A stretch of DNA of 52,655 nt from Neobacillus vireti. GTDB lineage: Bacteria > Bacillota > Bacilli > Bacillales > Cytobacillaceae. Below, one piece after another: positions 1-8,851 of the stretch (its first letter is position 1; the number at the start of each line of letters is the position of its first letter). The stretch spans positions 8,404 to 61,058 of the forward strand of contig NZ_LDNB01000002.1 of the NCBI RefSeq assembly GCF_001026695.1, given 5' to 3'. A program made the translations under genes and the position numbers. The notes under the pieces are model-generated. The model saw only the letters and a list, made by a program, of their open reading frames with translations, did not search any database and had not been told where the DNA came from.

Positions 1-64
1 CCGTGTTTCCTTCAGTTGGAGCGCTCCGGGCCATACGCCGCTGACCAGGGCGCTTGCGCTTTTC
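1..64 (-). repeat. Dispersed repeat, family A (partial copy at window edge)
   Basis: The reverse complement of this stretch matches the first about 68 bases of the repeat at 33322-33487 almost base for base, including the GCAAGCGCCCTGGTCAGCGG core and the GGAAACACGG end. The copy runs off the window start. Other, more diverged members lie at 5376, 49403 and 52508. Bases 65-249 between this repeat and the next gene are AT-rich and hold no gene I can support. Confidence 0.8.
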
Positions 65-249
65 GTATATCCTGTCCAAATTTAATAGGCAAAAAACCAA
101 TTGTCGAAATTCTTTGTAAATTATTTTTCGTTTCTGCATAGGATAAAGTAATCTATCTTTTATCTAATTTTTTCATTCGCGTTATTGTATGTTAGTGATT
201 CAAAAGTGTGCAGTTTGAAGTTGAATAATTTGATAAGGAGGGGTTTACA

Positions 250-1416
250 TTGTCTGTTAACAACCATCAATTTGTCATTTCAAGAGAAGATTGGTCCCTC
301 CACCGTAAAGGCCACGATGACCAGCAGCGGCATCAGGAAAAAGTCCAGGAGGCAATACGCAACAATCTTCCAGACTTAATTACAGAAGAGAGCATTATCA
401 TGTCAAATGGCCGGGATGTTGTTAAAATTCCAATACGTTCATTGGACGAATATAAAATTCGGTATAATTATGACAAAAACAAACACGTGGGCCAGGGAAA
501 CGGTGACAGTCAAGTTGGGGACGTAGTGGCACGTGACGGCTCAAGCGGGCAGAAAGGACCAGGCAAAGGCCAAGGAGCAGGGGATCAAGCCGGTGAGGAT
601 TATTTTGAGGCAGAAGTGTCATTAATGGAGCTGGAGGAAGCATTATTTAAGCAATTAGAGCTTCCAAATCTTAAAAGAAAAGAAGAGCAAGAACATTTAG
701 TTGAAAACATTGAATTCAACGATATCCGCAAAACGGGTTTAATGGGGAATATTGATAAGAAACGGACGATGATGTCTGCTTTTAAACGGAATGCCATGAG
801 TGGAAAACCGGCATTTCACCCGATTTATAAGGATGACTTGAAATTCAAAACATGGAATGAAATCGTGAAACCAGATTCGAAAGCAGTAGTCATCGCAATG
901 ATGGATACGAGCGGAAGTATGGGAATATGGGAAAAATATATGGCGCGCAGCTTTTTCTTTTGGATGACCCGTTTCTTAAGAACAAAGTATGAAACGGTCG
1001 AAATTGAGTTTATTGCCCATCATACTGAGGCAAAGGTTGTTTCTGAGGAAGACTTCTTTTCGAAAGGAGAAAGCGGTGGAACGATTTGTTCATCCGCATA
1101 CCGCAAAGCCCTGGAGATCATTGATGCCAAATATAGCCCACGAAAGTTCAACATTTACCCATTCCACTTTTCAGACGGTGATAATCTCACATCGGATAAT
1201 GCCCGCTGTGTGAAATTAGTCGAAGAATTAATGAAGGTATCGAATATGTTCGGATATGGTGAGGTCAATCAGTATAACCGCCATTCGACCTTAATGTCTG
1301 CTTACAAGAACATCAAGGATGAACATTTCCGCTATTATATTCTCAAACAAAAAGCAGATGTTTTTCATGCGATGAAGAGCTTCTTTCAAAAAGAAGAAAC
1401 AAGTTTGAATGCGTAA
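250..1416 (+). CDS. yhbH: Sporulation protein YhbH (DUF444 family)
   Basis: A protein of 388 residues that matches the YhbH/YeaH (DUF444) family over its whole length. A charged, glycine-rich linker lies at about residues 80-115. A von Willebrand A-like domain follows from about residue 205, with the metal-site motif DTSGSMG at 219-225. In Bacillus and E. coli this family is linked to the PrkA serine kinase and SpoVR, and yhbH is needed for normal sporulation. The start is TTG at 250, about 8 bases after a strong TAAGGAGG, so no ATG is needed. prkA usually lies next door but is not inside the window; it may lie beyond the left edge. A strong terminator follows directly. The function at molecular level is unknown in the family. 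Confidence 0.93.
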   Translation: MSVNNHQFVISREDWSLHRKGHDDQQRHQEKVQEAIRNNLPDLITEESIIMSNGRDVVKIPIRSLDEYKIRYNYDKNKHVGQGNGDSQVGDVVARDGSSGQKGPGKGQGAGDQAGEDYFEAEVSLMELEEALFKQLELPNLKRKEEQEHLVENIEFNDIRKTGLMGNIDKKRTMMSAFKRNAMSGKPAFHPIYKDDLKFKTWNEIVKPDSKAVVIAMMDTSGSMGIWEKYMARSFFFWMTRFLRTKYETVEIEFIAHHTEAKVVSEEDFFSKGESGGTICSSAYRKALEIIDAKYSPRKFNIYPFHFSDGDNLTSDNARCVKLVEELMKVSNMFGYGEVNQYNRHSTLMSAYKNIKDEHFRYYILKQKADVFHAMKSFFQKEETSLNA

Positions 1417-1419
1417 AGA

Positions 1420-1454
1420 AAAATTGGCAGGTGCCTCACACCTGCCAATTTTTG
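1420..1454 (+). terminator. Intrinsic terminator after yhbH
   Basis: A near-perfect hairpin with a 13-14 bp stem (AATTGGCAGGTG / CACCTGCCAATT) runs into a T tract. It separates yhbH from the nag operon. Confidence 0.9.
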
Positions 1455-1462
1455 GTCTGACT

Positions 1463-1478
1463 ATTGGTATAGACTACT
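1463..1478 (+). promoter_or_regulatory. Probable NagR (YvoA) operator
   Basis: The 16-mer ATTGGTATAGACTACT closely resembles the dre-type operator bound by B. subtilis NagR/YvoA. It lies about 50 bases before nagA, and nagR itself is the third gene of the same operon, which fits autoregulation by GlcNAc-6-P or GlcN-6-P. A second, weaker GACTACTATAC half overlaps it on the right. The assignment is by motif memory only. Confidence 0.75.
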
Positions 1479-1529
1479 ATACACCGCTAATGTTAAGATT
1501 AAGGTATAACCCGAAAGGATGTAATAAAG

Positions 1530-2735
1530 ATGACCTTGAAAGATATTCCTATTTTACTTAAAGGAATCCAAGTTTATACAGAAAAAAATATGATTGAAAA
1601 AGGATATGTGCGCATAAAAGGCCAAAAAATAATGGAAATAGGATCAATCGATCAGCTAACAAATGAAGATGAATGTGAAGTAATTGAACTTCCAGCCAGC
1701 TTTAAGGCAATTCCAGGCTTTATCGATGTTCATATTCATGGAGTTAATGGAGCCGATACAATGGATGCGACAAAGGAAGCGCTTGATACAATGGTCAGAG
1801 CTCTCCCTAAAGAAGGAACAACTAGCTTCTTAGCGACCACTATAACGCAAGAAGGGAAACAAATTGAACGGGCATTAATAAATGCCGGACACTATATCGA
1901 AGGTCAGCAATCTGTGGGTAAAGCTGAAATACTTGGTCTGCATCTTGAAGGACCATTTGTGAACGCTAAAAGAGCAGGCGCACAGCCAATCCAACATATC
2001 ATCGACCCAGATCTTGCCTTATTTAAGGAGTGGCAGGAGCTGACAAAAGGAAATATTAGACTTGTCACCTTAGCACCCGAACGGCCTGGGGGATTAGAAA
2101 TGATTCGTTATTTAAAGGAAGAGGGAATCATTGCTTCAATTGGTCATACAGATGCAACCTTTGAAGAGGTAAACGAAGCAATTGAAGCAGGTGCAAATCA
2201 CGTTACCCATCTCTTTAATCAAATGAGAGGATTACACCATCGTGAACCAGGTGTGGTTGGTGCCGCCTTTTTGCGCGATGAATTAATCGCTGAAATCATT
2301 GTCGATGGGGTCCATGTTCATCCAGAAATGGTAAAGCTCGCTTTCAAACAAAAACAGAGCGAGGGGTTAATTTTAATTACAGATTCGATGCGGGCAAAAT
2401 GCTTGAAAAATGGCCAATATGACCTCGGTGGTCAAGAAGTTACCGTAAAAGATGGGAAGGCAGTTCTTGAGGACGGAACACTTGCAGGAAGCATTTTGAA
2501 GCTTGGACATGCTGTGAAAAATACTTTGACCTATACAGGCTGTTCCCTTATGGAGGCTATTCAAATGGCAGCTGTGAATCCTGCCAAACAATTGAATATT
2601 TATGATCGGAAAGGCAGTATAACAGTAGGGAAAGATGCAGATATCGTTATTATCGATGATAATATGGAGGTCTATATGACCATTTGCCGCGGATTAACCG
2701 CTTTTAGAAAGGATGATAAAAATGAAAATGATTAA
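1530..2735 (+). CDS. nagA: N-acetylglucosamine-6-phosphate deacetylase
   Basis: The enzyme removes acetate from GlcNAc-6-P to give GlcN-6-P in the cytoplasm, the first step in using cell-wall or chitin amino sugars. At 401 residues it has the usual family length. It shows the amidohydrolase metal motif DVHIHG at 66-71, the metal-binding glutamate in LHLEGPF (E140), the later GHTDA and HLFNQM motifs, and the closing KDADIVIID strand. The start ATG follows AAAGGATG. The gene opens an operon: nagB begins inside its last codons, and nagR follows. Confidence 0.96.
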   Translation: MTLKDIPILLKGIQVYTEKNMIEKGYVRIKGQKIMEIGSIDQLTNEDECEVIELPASFKAIPGFIDVHIHGVNGADTMDATKEALDTMVRALPKEGTTSFLATTITQEGKQIERALINAGHYIEGQQSVGKAEILGLHLEGPFVNAKRAGAQPIQHIIDPDLALFKEWQELTKGNIRLVTLAPERPGGLEMIRYLKEEGIIASIGHTDATFEEVNEAIEAGANHVTHLFNQMRGLHHREPGVVGAAFLRDELIAEIIVDGVHVHPEMVKLAFKQKQSEGLILITDSMRAKCLKNGQYDLGGQEVTVKDGKAVLEDGTLAGSILKLGHAVKNTLTYTGCSLMEAIQMAAVNPAKQLNIYDRKGSITVGKDADIVIIDDNMEVYMTICRGLTAFRKDDKNEND

Positions 2736-3444
2736 AGTAGACAATTATCAGCAAATGAGTGAAAAGGCTGCTGAATATATTATCGACAGGGTAACGAAAG
2801 TTCCAGGTATTAAACTTGGCTTAGCTACAGGTGGGACACCAATCGGTACTTATAAACATTTAATCGAAGATTATCAAAACAACGGGACATCTTATCTAAA
2901 CGTAACCACTTTTAATTTAGACGAATACATCGGACTATCAGGTGAAGATAAGAATAGTTACCGCTATTACATGAATGACTTGTTTTTCAATCATATTGAT
3001 ATTAACAAAGAGAAAACACATGTCCCACAAGGAGATGTTGGTGATATGCAAACCGAATGTCTTCGTTATGAAGAATTAATCGCAGAAAACGGAGGAATTG
3101 ATTTACAAATCCTTGGAATTGGCAGTAATGGCCATATTGGATTTAATGAGCCTGGGACATCCTTTCAATCCAAAACACATATTGTCGATTTAGCTCCCTC
3201 TACAATTGAAGCAAACGCAAGATTTTTTAACCAATTGGAGGAAGTTCCTACAATGGCAATCACGATGGGGATTTCAACCATAATGAAAAGTAAAGAAATT
3301 TTGCTCCTCGTTTCCGGGGAAAGTAAAAAAGAAGCACTGGAAAAACTTATGAACGGTCATGTCGATGAAAAATTCCCTGCATCTATTTTGAAAAATCATC
3401 CACATGTTACGATAATTGCGGATAAAGCGGCAGTTGCTGATTAA
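2722..3444 (+). CDS. nagB: Glucosamine-6-phosphate deaminase
   Basis: Converts GlcN-6-P to fructose-6-P and ammonia, feeding glycolysis. The protein has 240 residues from ATG 2722. I prefer this start to ATG 2713 because AAAGGATG at 2708-2715 is then correctly spaced. Conserved motifs are LATGGTPIGTY near the N-terminus, NLDEYIGL (catalytic Asp region) and GIGSNGHIGFNEPG. The start overlaps the end of nagA by 14 bases, so translation is probably coupled. No allosteric C-terminal extension is present, as usual for the short Bacillus type. Confidence 0.95.
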   Translation: MKMIKVDNYQQMSEKAAEYIIDRVTKVPGIKLGLATGGTPIGTYKHLIEDYQNNGTSYLNVTTFNLDEYIGLSGEDKNSYRYYMNDLFFNHIDINKEKTHVPQGDVGDMQTECLRYEELIAENGGIDLQILGIGSNGHIGFNEPGTSFQSKTHIVDLAPSTIEANARFFNQLEEVPTMAITMGISTIMKSKEILLLVSGESKKEALEKLMNGHVDEKFPASILKNHPHVTIIADKAAVAD

Positions 3445-3532
3445 CGGGTTAGCCCCTGAAATATTGTTCCTTTAAATAAGATATTCAAAATCCCGTATCT
3501 GGCGGGTTAATTCAGAAAGGTGTAAGAGGAGA

Positions 3533-4258
3533 ATGATTAATAAGAATTCCCCCATTCCGCTTTATTATCAACTGGAAGAACACATTAAACAGTTAATTGA
3601 AAAAGGTGAGTTAAGACCTGGAGATTCATTGCCAGCAGAAAGAGAATATGCAGAGAAATACCAAATTAGTCGAATGACAGTGAGACAGGCCTTCACACAG
3701 CTAGTCAATGAGGGATATCTACATCGTATCCAAGGAAAGGGAACTTTTGTCTCTGAGCGGAAAATTGAACAAACGCTTCAAGGTTTGACAAGTTTTACGG
3801 AGGATATGAAAGCTAGGGGGTTGGAGCCGGGGAGCGAACTGATTCACTTGAAGATTATTCCGGCCACAAGTCAGATTTCCGCACAGCTATCTATTTCCGA
3901 AGATGATCCAGTCTATGATATCAAACGAATTCGCTTAGCAGATGGGGTACCAATGGCCTTAGAAACTAATTATATTTCAGCGAATCTCATTAAGGGTATT
4001 ACCGAACAAATTGTGAACCAATCTTTATACGCGCATATTGAAAATCAATTAGACCTAAGCATTGACAGCGCCTCACAAATTATCGAGTCGTCAATTGCTA
4101 GTCTAGACGAAGCAAAATATTTAAAAATCACTAAAGGGGCACCAGTACTGCTAATCCAAAGAAATTCTTTTCTAAAAGATGGTACTCCTGTTGAATTTGT
4201 GAAATCAGTATACCGTGCGGACCGTTACAAATTTATGATTCAGATGAAACGATCATAG
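3533..4258 (+). CDS. nagR: GntR-family regulator of the nag operon (NagR/YvoA type)
   Basis: A protein of 241 residues with a GntR winged helix-turn-helix (about 1-70, motif AEKYQISRMTVRQAF) and a UTRA ligand-binding domain (about 90-235, ending in SVYRADRYKFMI). This is the layout of NagR/YvoA, the repressor that responds to amino-sugar phosphates. Its position behind nagA and nagB and the operator-like site at 1463 agree. The ATG follows AAGAGGAG closely. The 88-base gap after nagB holds no clear terminator, so cotranscription is likely. Confidence 0.92.
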   Translation: MINKNSPIPLYYQLEEHIKQLIEKGELRPGDSLPAEREYAEKYQISRMTVRQAFTQLVNEGYLHRIQGKGTFVSERKIEQTLQGLTSFTEDMKARGLEPGSELIHLKIIPATSQISAQLSISEDDPVYDIKRIRLADGVPMALETNYISANLIKGITEQIVNQSLYAHIENQLDLSIDSASQIIESSIASLDEAKYLKITKGAPVLLIQRNSFLKDGTPVEFVKSVYRADRYKFMIQMKRS

Positions 4259-4358
4259 TGATATTGGTCCTTAAGACGTTTATTACCATTCATACTTTCT
4301 CCTGAACAAAAGAAAAATAATAAAGTAAGAAATTTTTTTTCAAAAGGAGGAAGTTAGC

Positions 4359-5375
4359 TTGATAAAAAAACCTGTCGGTGTCTTATTAACAGCGATCTTG
4401 ACAATGGGACTTGCTGCTTGTAATACCAACAATAAAAATAATCTTAATGACCATACAAACGATAGGATAGGGATGAATACAAACCGAAACAATCCTCTTG
4501 ATGTTCGTTATAATAACGGAATTGACAATAATGGACCATTTACTGTGAATGACCGTTATCGAGGACGGGATGATTTAAATCTCTTTAATGTAAAAGATAA
4601 TAACAGAAAAAACGATGATATGATTTCAGCTTATCAAACAACCATGAACAGCGATCAGTATCCTCACACAAGGGCTGTGTTAATAAAAGATGCGAAATAT
4701 CAATTTATTACCATTGATCCAAGTCAAGGAAATGGGTTTCAGTCAGGCGTAGTTCAACAAGCTCCATCGTATTATCAGCAGCAAAGACCAACAGCCAAAG
4801 AACCGGTACAATATAATGTGCCGCAGCAGACACAACCAATTCCAAAGCAAACACAACCAGCACCAGCAGCGCCGAAGCAAACACAACCAGCACCAGCAGC
4901 GCCGAAGCAAACACAACCAGCACCAGCAGCACCAAAGCAAACGCCAGGAACAAAGCAGCCTGGACAGACACAATCCAACGCACCAGCGACTGGAACTGTT
5001 AGTCAATTTGTCCAACAGGTCATCGATTTAACCAATACACAGCGAAGTAAAAATGGGCTTCCGGCGTTAAAAGCAGATACTCAGTTGAACAGCGTTGCAC
5101 AAAAGAAGGCGCTAGATATGCAGCAAAATCATTATTTTTCACATACTAGTCCAACTTATGGCTCCCCGTTTGACATGATGAGAGATTTTGGCGTGACATA
5201 TAAATCTGCGGGAGAAAATATTGCCCAAGGACAACCCTCGCCGCAAGAAGTGGTAACTGCTTGGATGAATAGTGAAGGACATCGAAAAAATATTCTCAGC
5301 GCAAATTATACTCATATTGGGGTAGGATTTGAAGAAGCAGGAAAACATTGGTCACAAATGTTTATTGGGAAATAA
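4359..5375 (+). CDS. CAP/SCP-domain lipoprotein (YkwD-like)
   Basis: A protein of 338 residues. The signal peptide ends in a lipobox MGLAAC with Cys21, so it should be anchored to the outer face of the membrane. Residues 22-160 are Asn-rich and low in complexity. Residues about 163-195 are three copies of a 10-residue Pro/Ala/Gln/Lys unit encoded by a 30-bp tandem repeat. The C-terminal 120 residues form a CAP (SCP/PR-1) domain with HYFSH, GENIA and GHRKNIL motifs. Bacillus relatives are YkwD-type and spore or cell-wall associated proteins of unclear activity. The start is TTG at 4359 behind AAAAGGAGG. Confidence 0.88.
   Translation: MIKKPVGVLLTAILTMGLAACNTNNKNNLNDHTNDRIGMNTNRNNPLDVRYNNGIDNNGPFTVNDRYRGRDDLNLFNVKDNNRKNDDMISAYQTTMNSDQYPHTRAVLIKDAKYQFITIDPSQGNGFQSGVVQQAPSYYQQQRPTAKEPVQYNVPQQTQPIPKQTQPAPAAPKQTQPAPAAPKQTQPAPAAPKQTPGTKQPGQTQSNAPATGTVSQFVQQVIDLTNTQRSKNGLPALKADTQLNSVAQKKALDMQQNHYFSHTSPTYGSPFDMMRDFGVTYKSAGENIAQGQPSPQEVVTAWMNSEGHRKNILSANYTHIGVGFEEAGKHWSQMFIGK
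4845..4934 (+). repeat. In-frame 30-bp tandem repeat (3 units)
   Basis: Three consecutive 30-base units beginning AAGCAAACACAACCAGCACC encode a Pro/Ala/Gln/Lys linker in the CAP-domain lipoprotein. Units one and two are identical, and the third differs at two positions near its end. Such coding repeats are prone to changes in copy number. Confidence 0.95.
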
Positions 5376-5446
5376 GAAAAGCGCAAACTCACTGGCCAGC
5401 GGTGTCTTGCCGCTAGGGCGCTGGAGCAGGATAATTCTCGAAGTCC
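5376..5446 (+). repeat. Dispersed repeat, family A (short copy)
   Basis: Starts directly after the stop codon of the CAP lipoprotein with GAAAAGCGCAA and ends with GGGCGCTGGAGC and ATTCTCGAAGTC, as in the longer copy at 33322-33487. The middle is shortened. Confidence 0.75.
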
Positions 5447-5468
5447 AATGATATATATTTAATATAAA

Positions 5469-5503
5469 GAACCGGCGGTTGAAGAAAAACACCGTCGGTT
5501 CTT
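5469..5503. terminator. Bidirectional terminator
   Basis: The stem GAACCGGCGGT / ACCGTCGGTTC sits between the convergent CAP lipoprotein and histidine kinase genes. T residues follow on the plus side and an A-rich stretch lies on the other. Confidence 0.75.
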
Positions 5504-6773
5504 AATTGTTTTTGCTAATGGACGTAATGGCGGGAAATTCAAAATAAAAAGTTGTACCTGCACCCATAATACTTTCTACATGCAAGTTACCGTCCATAGC
5601 ACGGACAATACTATAAACAACCATCATTCCTAGCCCAGTGCCATTTTTCCCTTTTGTTGAATAAAAAGGCTCTCCTAGTCGTTCGAGTTGTTCTTTCGAC
5701 ATTCCAATTCCTGTGTCTCTGATAATAATTGTAACATAATTCTGACTATATTCGGTTGAGATTGTTAAATAACCGCCATTTGGCATTGCCTCAATCGCAT
5801 TTTTGATCACATTGACAAAGCATTGGCGAAACGCTTGTGGATCTCCTGTTATAAAACCAATGATTGAAAAATCCGTTACTATTTCAACCGAATTTTTATT
5901 AGCTAGTGGCTGGAGTAGTTTGATTATTTGCCTTAGTTCACTTTTTACATTAATCTCCTTTGACATCTCAATTGAGGGCTTGGCAAAAGTTAAATAATCT
6001 TGAATTACCCTTTCAGCTGAACGTAGTTCTTCTCTTACAATAGTCAAGTACTCTTTTCTTTTCTGCCTTGAAAGATGATCATCTTCGAGCAGCTGGACAA
6101 ATCCGCTCGCGGCTGTCAGTGGATTTCGAATCTCATGGGAAATGGCAGCTCCCATTTGTTCAACAGCTTTTAACTTCTCTGCTTTAATTAGCTGTTGCTT
6201 CAATTGAATATTCTCTTTGAAATATTCAATTGAATAGGAAATAATCCCAATTCCGCCTGCCGGAATAACAAGGTAAGCAAACCAAGCATCCAGCCAATAG
6301 GAGTTGTCATTGCCCAGTTCCATCCCGAAAACTGTAAGGGCACCAATCACCATGCCAAAACAAATAGAAATGAAAACCCGGCGCAAGGGCAGCTGCTTTA
6401 TGAACCAAGGATATAACCGCCATACGGCAATAGAAAATGGAACATAAAGCATGATTGATTGGTAAAAGCCTTCATCAATTCCGTAGAAACTCCTGATAAC
6501 AATTGTTGCCACAACAAGAATTGGACCAATCCCGAGATAAAGAGCACCAATGACCAATGGTATACTTCTTAGATCATACCTTGCATAAGAAATCGGATTA
6601 TAGGAGAATTGAATACAGATCCATATCATAACGAAAAAAAATAATATAATTGAGGATTTAGCCAAGGTGAATTTTTTATTTTTTTCGAGAAAGATAAAGC
6701 CAAAAAATAATAGAATGATTAATATGGAGAGATTTAAGAAAAGGTGTTTTGTAATTTCCATTAACTTCACCAT
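5502..6773 (-). CDS. Membrane sensor histidine kinase (5TMR-LYT type input)
   Basis: A protein of 423 residues. Five or six transmembrane segments fill residues 10-180 and include the DLRSIPL..GLGIGP-like pattern of 5TMR-LYT sensors. A HisKA domain with SHEIRNPLT (phospho-acceptor His213) follows, then an HATPase domain with the N box NVIKNAIEAMP, G1 DTGIGMS and G2 GTGLGMMVV. It resembles KinB-like sporulation kinases in architecture, but no response regulator is adjacent and I cannot assign a pathway. Start codons at 6773 and 6761 are both possible; GGATGGTG would serve the second. A separate terminator lies upstream, so it is transcribed apart from the GGDEF gene. Confidence 0.85.
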   Translation of the reverse strand: MVKLMEITKHLFLNLSILIILLFFGFIFLEKNKKFTLAKSSIILFFFVMIWICIQFSYNPISYARYDLRSIPLVIGALYLGIGPILVVATIVIRSFYGIDEGFYQSIMLYVPFSIAVWRLYPWFIKQLPLRRVFISICFGMVIGALTVFGMELGNDNSYWLDAWFAYLVIPAGGIGIISYSIEYFKENIQLKQQLIKAEKLKAVEQMGAAISHEIRNPLTAASGFVQLLEDDHLSRQKRKEYLTIVREELRSAERVIQDYLTFAKPSIEMSKEINVKSELRQIIKLLQPLANKNSVEIVTDFSIIGFITGDPQAFRQCFVNVIKNAIEAMPNGGYLTISTEYSQNYVTIIIRDTGIGMSKEQLERLGEPFYSTKGKNGTGLGMMVVYSIVRAMDGNLHVESIMGAGTTFYFEFPAITSISKNN

Positions 6774-6840
6774 CCATGGCCTGATAGGGAAATTTTACAT
6801 GTATTTTCAAAAAGATACAACAAAATTTGCTAAATAGTAA

Positions 6841-6863
6841 GAAAAAAAAAGGGCGTTCTGCCC
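6841..6863 (-). terminator. Terminator after the GGDEF gene
   Basis: Read on the minus strand, GGGCAGAACGCCC is followed by nine T residues. A second inverted repeat (GGAGGGATT / AATCCCTCC) lies just before it at 6879-6906. Together they insulate the kinase gene from the GGDEF gene. Confidence 0.85.
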
Positions 6864-6911
6864 AGTTGTTCATAAATAGGAGGGATTATCTATGAACAAT
6901 CCCTCCGTACT

Positions 6912-8399
6912 TTATTGATAGGCTGTGATGGTATTTCGGCCATTTGTTTTAGATAAATAAAGGGCTGAATCAGCCATTTTTATTAACGCCTGGGGTATTG
7001 CTGATGAATTGGGAACGATGGTAGCAAGACCAATACTTAGTGTAACGGTATCAGCAATTTTTGAGCTGGTGTGAGGTATTCTAAGTGACTGAATGGTCTC
7101 CTGAATGTGCTGTGCTACTTTCATTCCATCTTTTGTTTTAGTAGAAGGCAAGATCAACGCAAATTCTTCCCCGCCATAACGGCACAAAGTATTATCTGAG
7201 TTATCGCTAATTTTACTTTTAATGGCTCCGGCAATGGTCTGCAAGCAAAAATCTCCAGTAGGATGACCGTAAGTATCATTGTATTTTTTAAAGTAATCAA
7301 TATCAAACATGATTAATGTAATAGGAGAATTTGATTTTATCGAATTAGCCCATTCATTTGAAAGCGTTTCATCAAAATACCTTCTATTTGAGATACCTGT
7401 TAAACCATCCATATAGGAGAGTCGATTTAGTAGCTCATTGGCCTCTTGTAATTTTTGTTCTGTTAGTTTCCGTTCGGTAATATTTCTGGATACGATAATG
7501 ACCTTTTTGCTGCCGTCTTCTTCGAAGTGGACGCTCTTTAGCGTCGATTCAATCCAAACATAGTCACCCAAACTTGAACGATACCTGTAGGTTGATCCAG
7601 CAACACCCTCATGGAGTGCCTTATCGAACATTTCATTCGTACGTTCGACATCTTCAGGATGGATAAAATTCTCCATCTTTTTCCCTAGTAATTCTGGATA
7701 TTCATAATGGATGATTTCTTTTACTGCTGGAGAAATATAAATATACTCTGCCTTTTCATTGTGCATCGTGATCATGTCACTAGAATATTCTGCAATTAAG
7801 CGAAAACGTTCTTCAGTGTCTTTCAATTTATATTGTGCTTCATTTGAATCCACAACGAATACAAAAAAGTGATACGCGATAAAACCGCCAGTTAATGAAA
7901 TAAGATAATGAATGGTTAAAAGAGTTTTAAGGGTTTGTGAATCATCAATTTTTATAATAAAGACAATTGATAGAATTAACAAAGCACAAAGATTCATAAC
8001 AAAGGCCTTTAATGTGCGAGAAAGCCGAAGCGGTGATATCGCTCCGCAAACCAGTCCAATTAATAATGCCCCAATTGCTGGGAGTATGGCAGCATTACTA
8101 AAGCCGAAAAGGATGAATCTTCCAATCGCAATAATAACAGATGCAATGATTGCAGGAATATATCCGCCAAATGAGGCTGCAATAACGATGGCTAAGTGTC
8201 GTAAGTCCGCAATGCTTCCGGAATTTATTTGAATACTAAACAACATAAGAATATTACCAAGGGCCCCGAAAAAAAGTCCCCAAAGCAGTTTAGATGATAG
8301 AGGTGAGGAAAAGCGTAACGGTTTATCTTTAAATAACACTCCCATCATTGAGAAGGAAGCAATTAAAAGGGTAGCATTCGAAATAAAATCTCTTAACAT
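6912..8399 (-). CDS. Diguanylate cyclase with membrane sensor and PAS domain
   Basis: A protein of 495 residues. A multi-helix membrane part of the 5TMR type covers about residues 1-180 and contains ADLRHLAIVIAASFGGYIPA. A PAS domain with PAC motif follows (about 195-315, ending VSRNITERK), and the GGDEF domain runs from about 330 to 495. The active-site loop reads RYGGEEFAL, an accepted variant, and MFDIDYFKKYNDTYGH carries the metal-binding Asp, so it is probably an active cyclic-di-GMP synthase. No EAL domain is present. The membrane part is of the same class as that of the neighbouring kinase, which suggests that the two sense related signals. Confidence 0.9.
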   Translation of the reverse strand: MLRDFISNATLLIASFSMMGVLFKDKPLRFSSPLSSKLLWGLFFGALGNILMLFSIQINSGSIADLRHLAIVIAASFGGYIPAIIASVIIAIGRFILFGFSNAAILPAIGALLIGLVCGAISPLRLSRTLKAFVMNLCALLILSIVFIIKIDDSQTLKTLLTIHYLISLTGGFIAYHFFVFVVDSNEAQYKLKDTEERFRLIAEYSSDMITMHNEKAEYIYISPAVKEIIHYEYPELLGKKMENFIHPEDVERTNEMFDKALHEGVAGSTYRYRSSLGDYVWIESTLKSVHFEEDGSKKVIIVSRNITERKLTEQKLQEANELLNRLSYMDGLTGISNRRYFDETLSNEWANSIKSNSPITLIMFDIDYFKKYNDTYGHPTGDFCLQTIAGAIKSKISDNSDNTLCRYGGEEFALILPSTKTKDGMKVAQHIQETIQSLRIPHTSSKIADTVTLSIGLATIVPNSSAIPQALIKMADSALYLSKTNGRNTITAYQ

Positions 8400-8533
8400 G
8401 TAAATTCTCCTGAAATCAAATTGAAGTGCTTCTGGTATTGTGCGATAATAGCTTTCTTAAATAATTGTAAAGCATTCCAATTATACTATGTATTTGATAT
8501 ATATGACAAAAAAATAATAATTCGACATAAAAA

Positions 8534-8557
8534 CGGCTGCCAGTAATTTGGCAGCCG
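8534..8557 (-). terminator. Terminator after the small unknown gene
   Basis: The stem CGGCTGCC / GGCAGCCG is followed on the minus strand by a T-rich tract. It closes the NhaD-type transporter operon. Confidence 0.85.
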
Positions 8558-8562
8558 AATGT

Positions 8563-8841
8563 TTATCTCCATTTAATCTCCTGCAGCAATTCCTGCCTAA
8601 ATAGTTGAATCAAAAATTCATTATAAAAATCTTTTCTAACAATTACTTGATACTTGTTGTTGGGATGAATGTAATAATGGATATCGGATAAGATTTTATT
8701 GTCCTCAAAAAACTCGCGAACTTTTATTAGTCTTTTCTTTAACTCACTATCAAATAATGTAATCAAGAATTCAATATCATCCTCGTTAGCTATTTCCTTC
8801 AGTTCGAGAAGCTTTTCGTCATATTTATAATCTATAATCAT
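8563..8841 (-). CDS. Small protein of unknown function
   Basis: A protein of 92 residues, acidic and hydrophobic, predicted cytoplasmic, with no signal peptide and no motif I recognise. An AGGAGGTT ribosome site precedes the ATG and lies inside the end of the upstream transporter gene, 10 bases away, so the two are very likely translated from one mRNA. A terminator follows it directly. A role linked to the transporter is inference from this arrangement only. Confidence 0.75.
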   Translation of the reverse strand: MIIDYKYDEKLLELKEIANEDDIEFLITLFDSELKKRLIKVREFFEDNKILSDIHYYIHPNNKYQVIVRKDFYNEFLIQLFRQELLQEIKWR

Positions 8842-8851
8842 CGGTAACCTC

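Noticed and set aside
4845..4934. CRISPR-like series of direct repeats
   Set aside because: The 30-base units are contiguous without spacers and lie in frame within the CAP-domain lipoprotein, so they are a coding repeat.
4708..5031. Several Cys/Leu/Trp-rich or Gln/His-rich open frames overlapping the tandem repeat
   Set aside because: They exist because the repeat lacks stops in other frames. None has a ribosome site, and the CAP lipoprotein explains the region.
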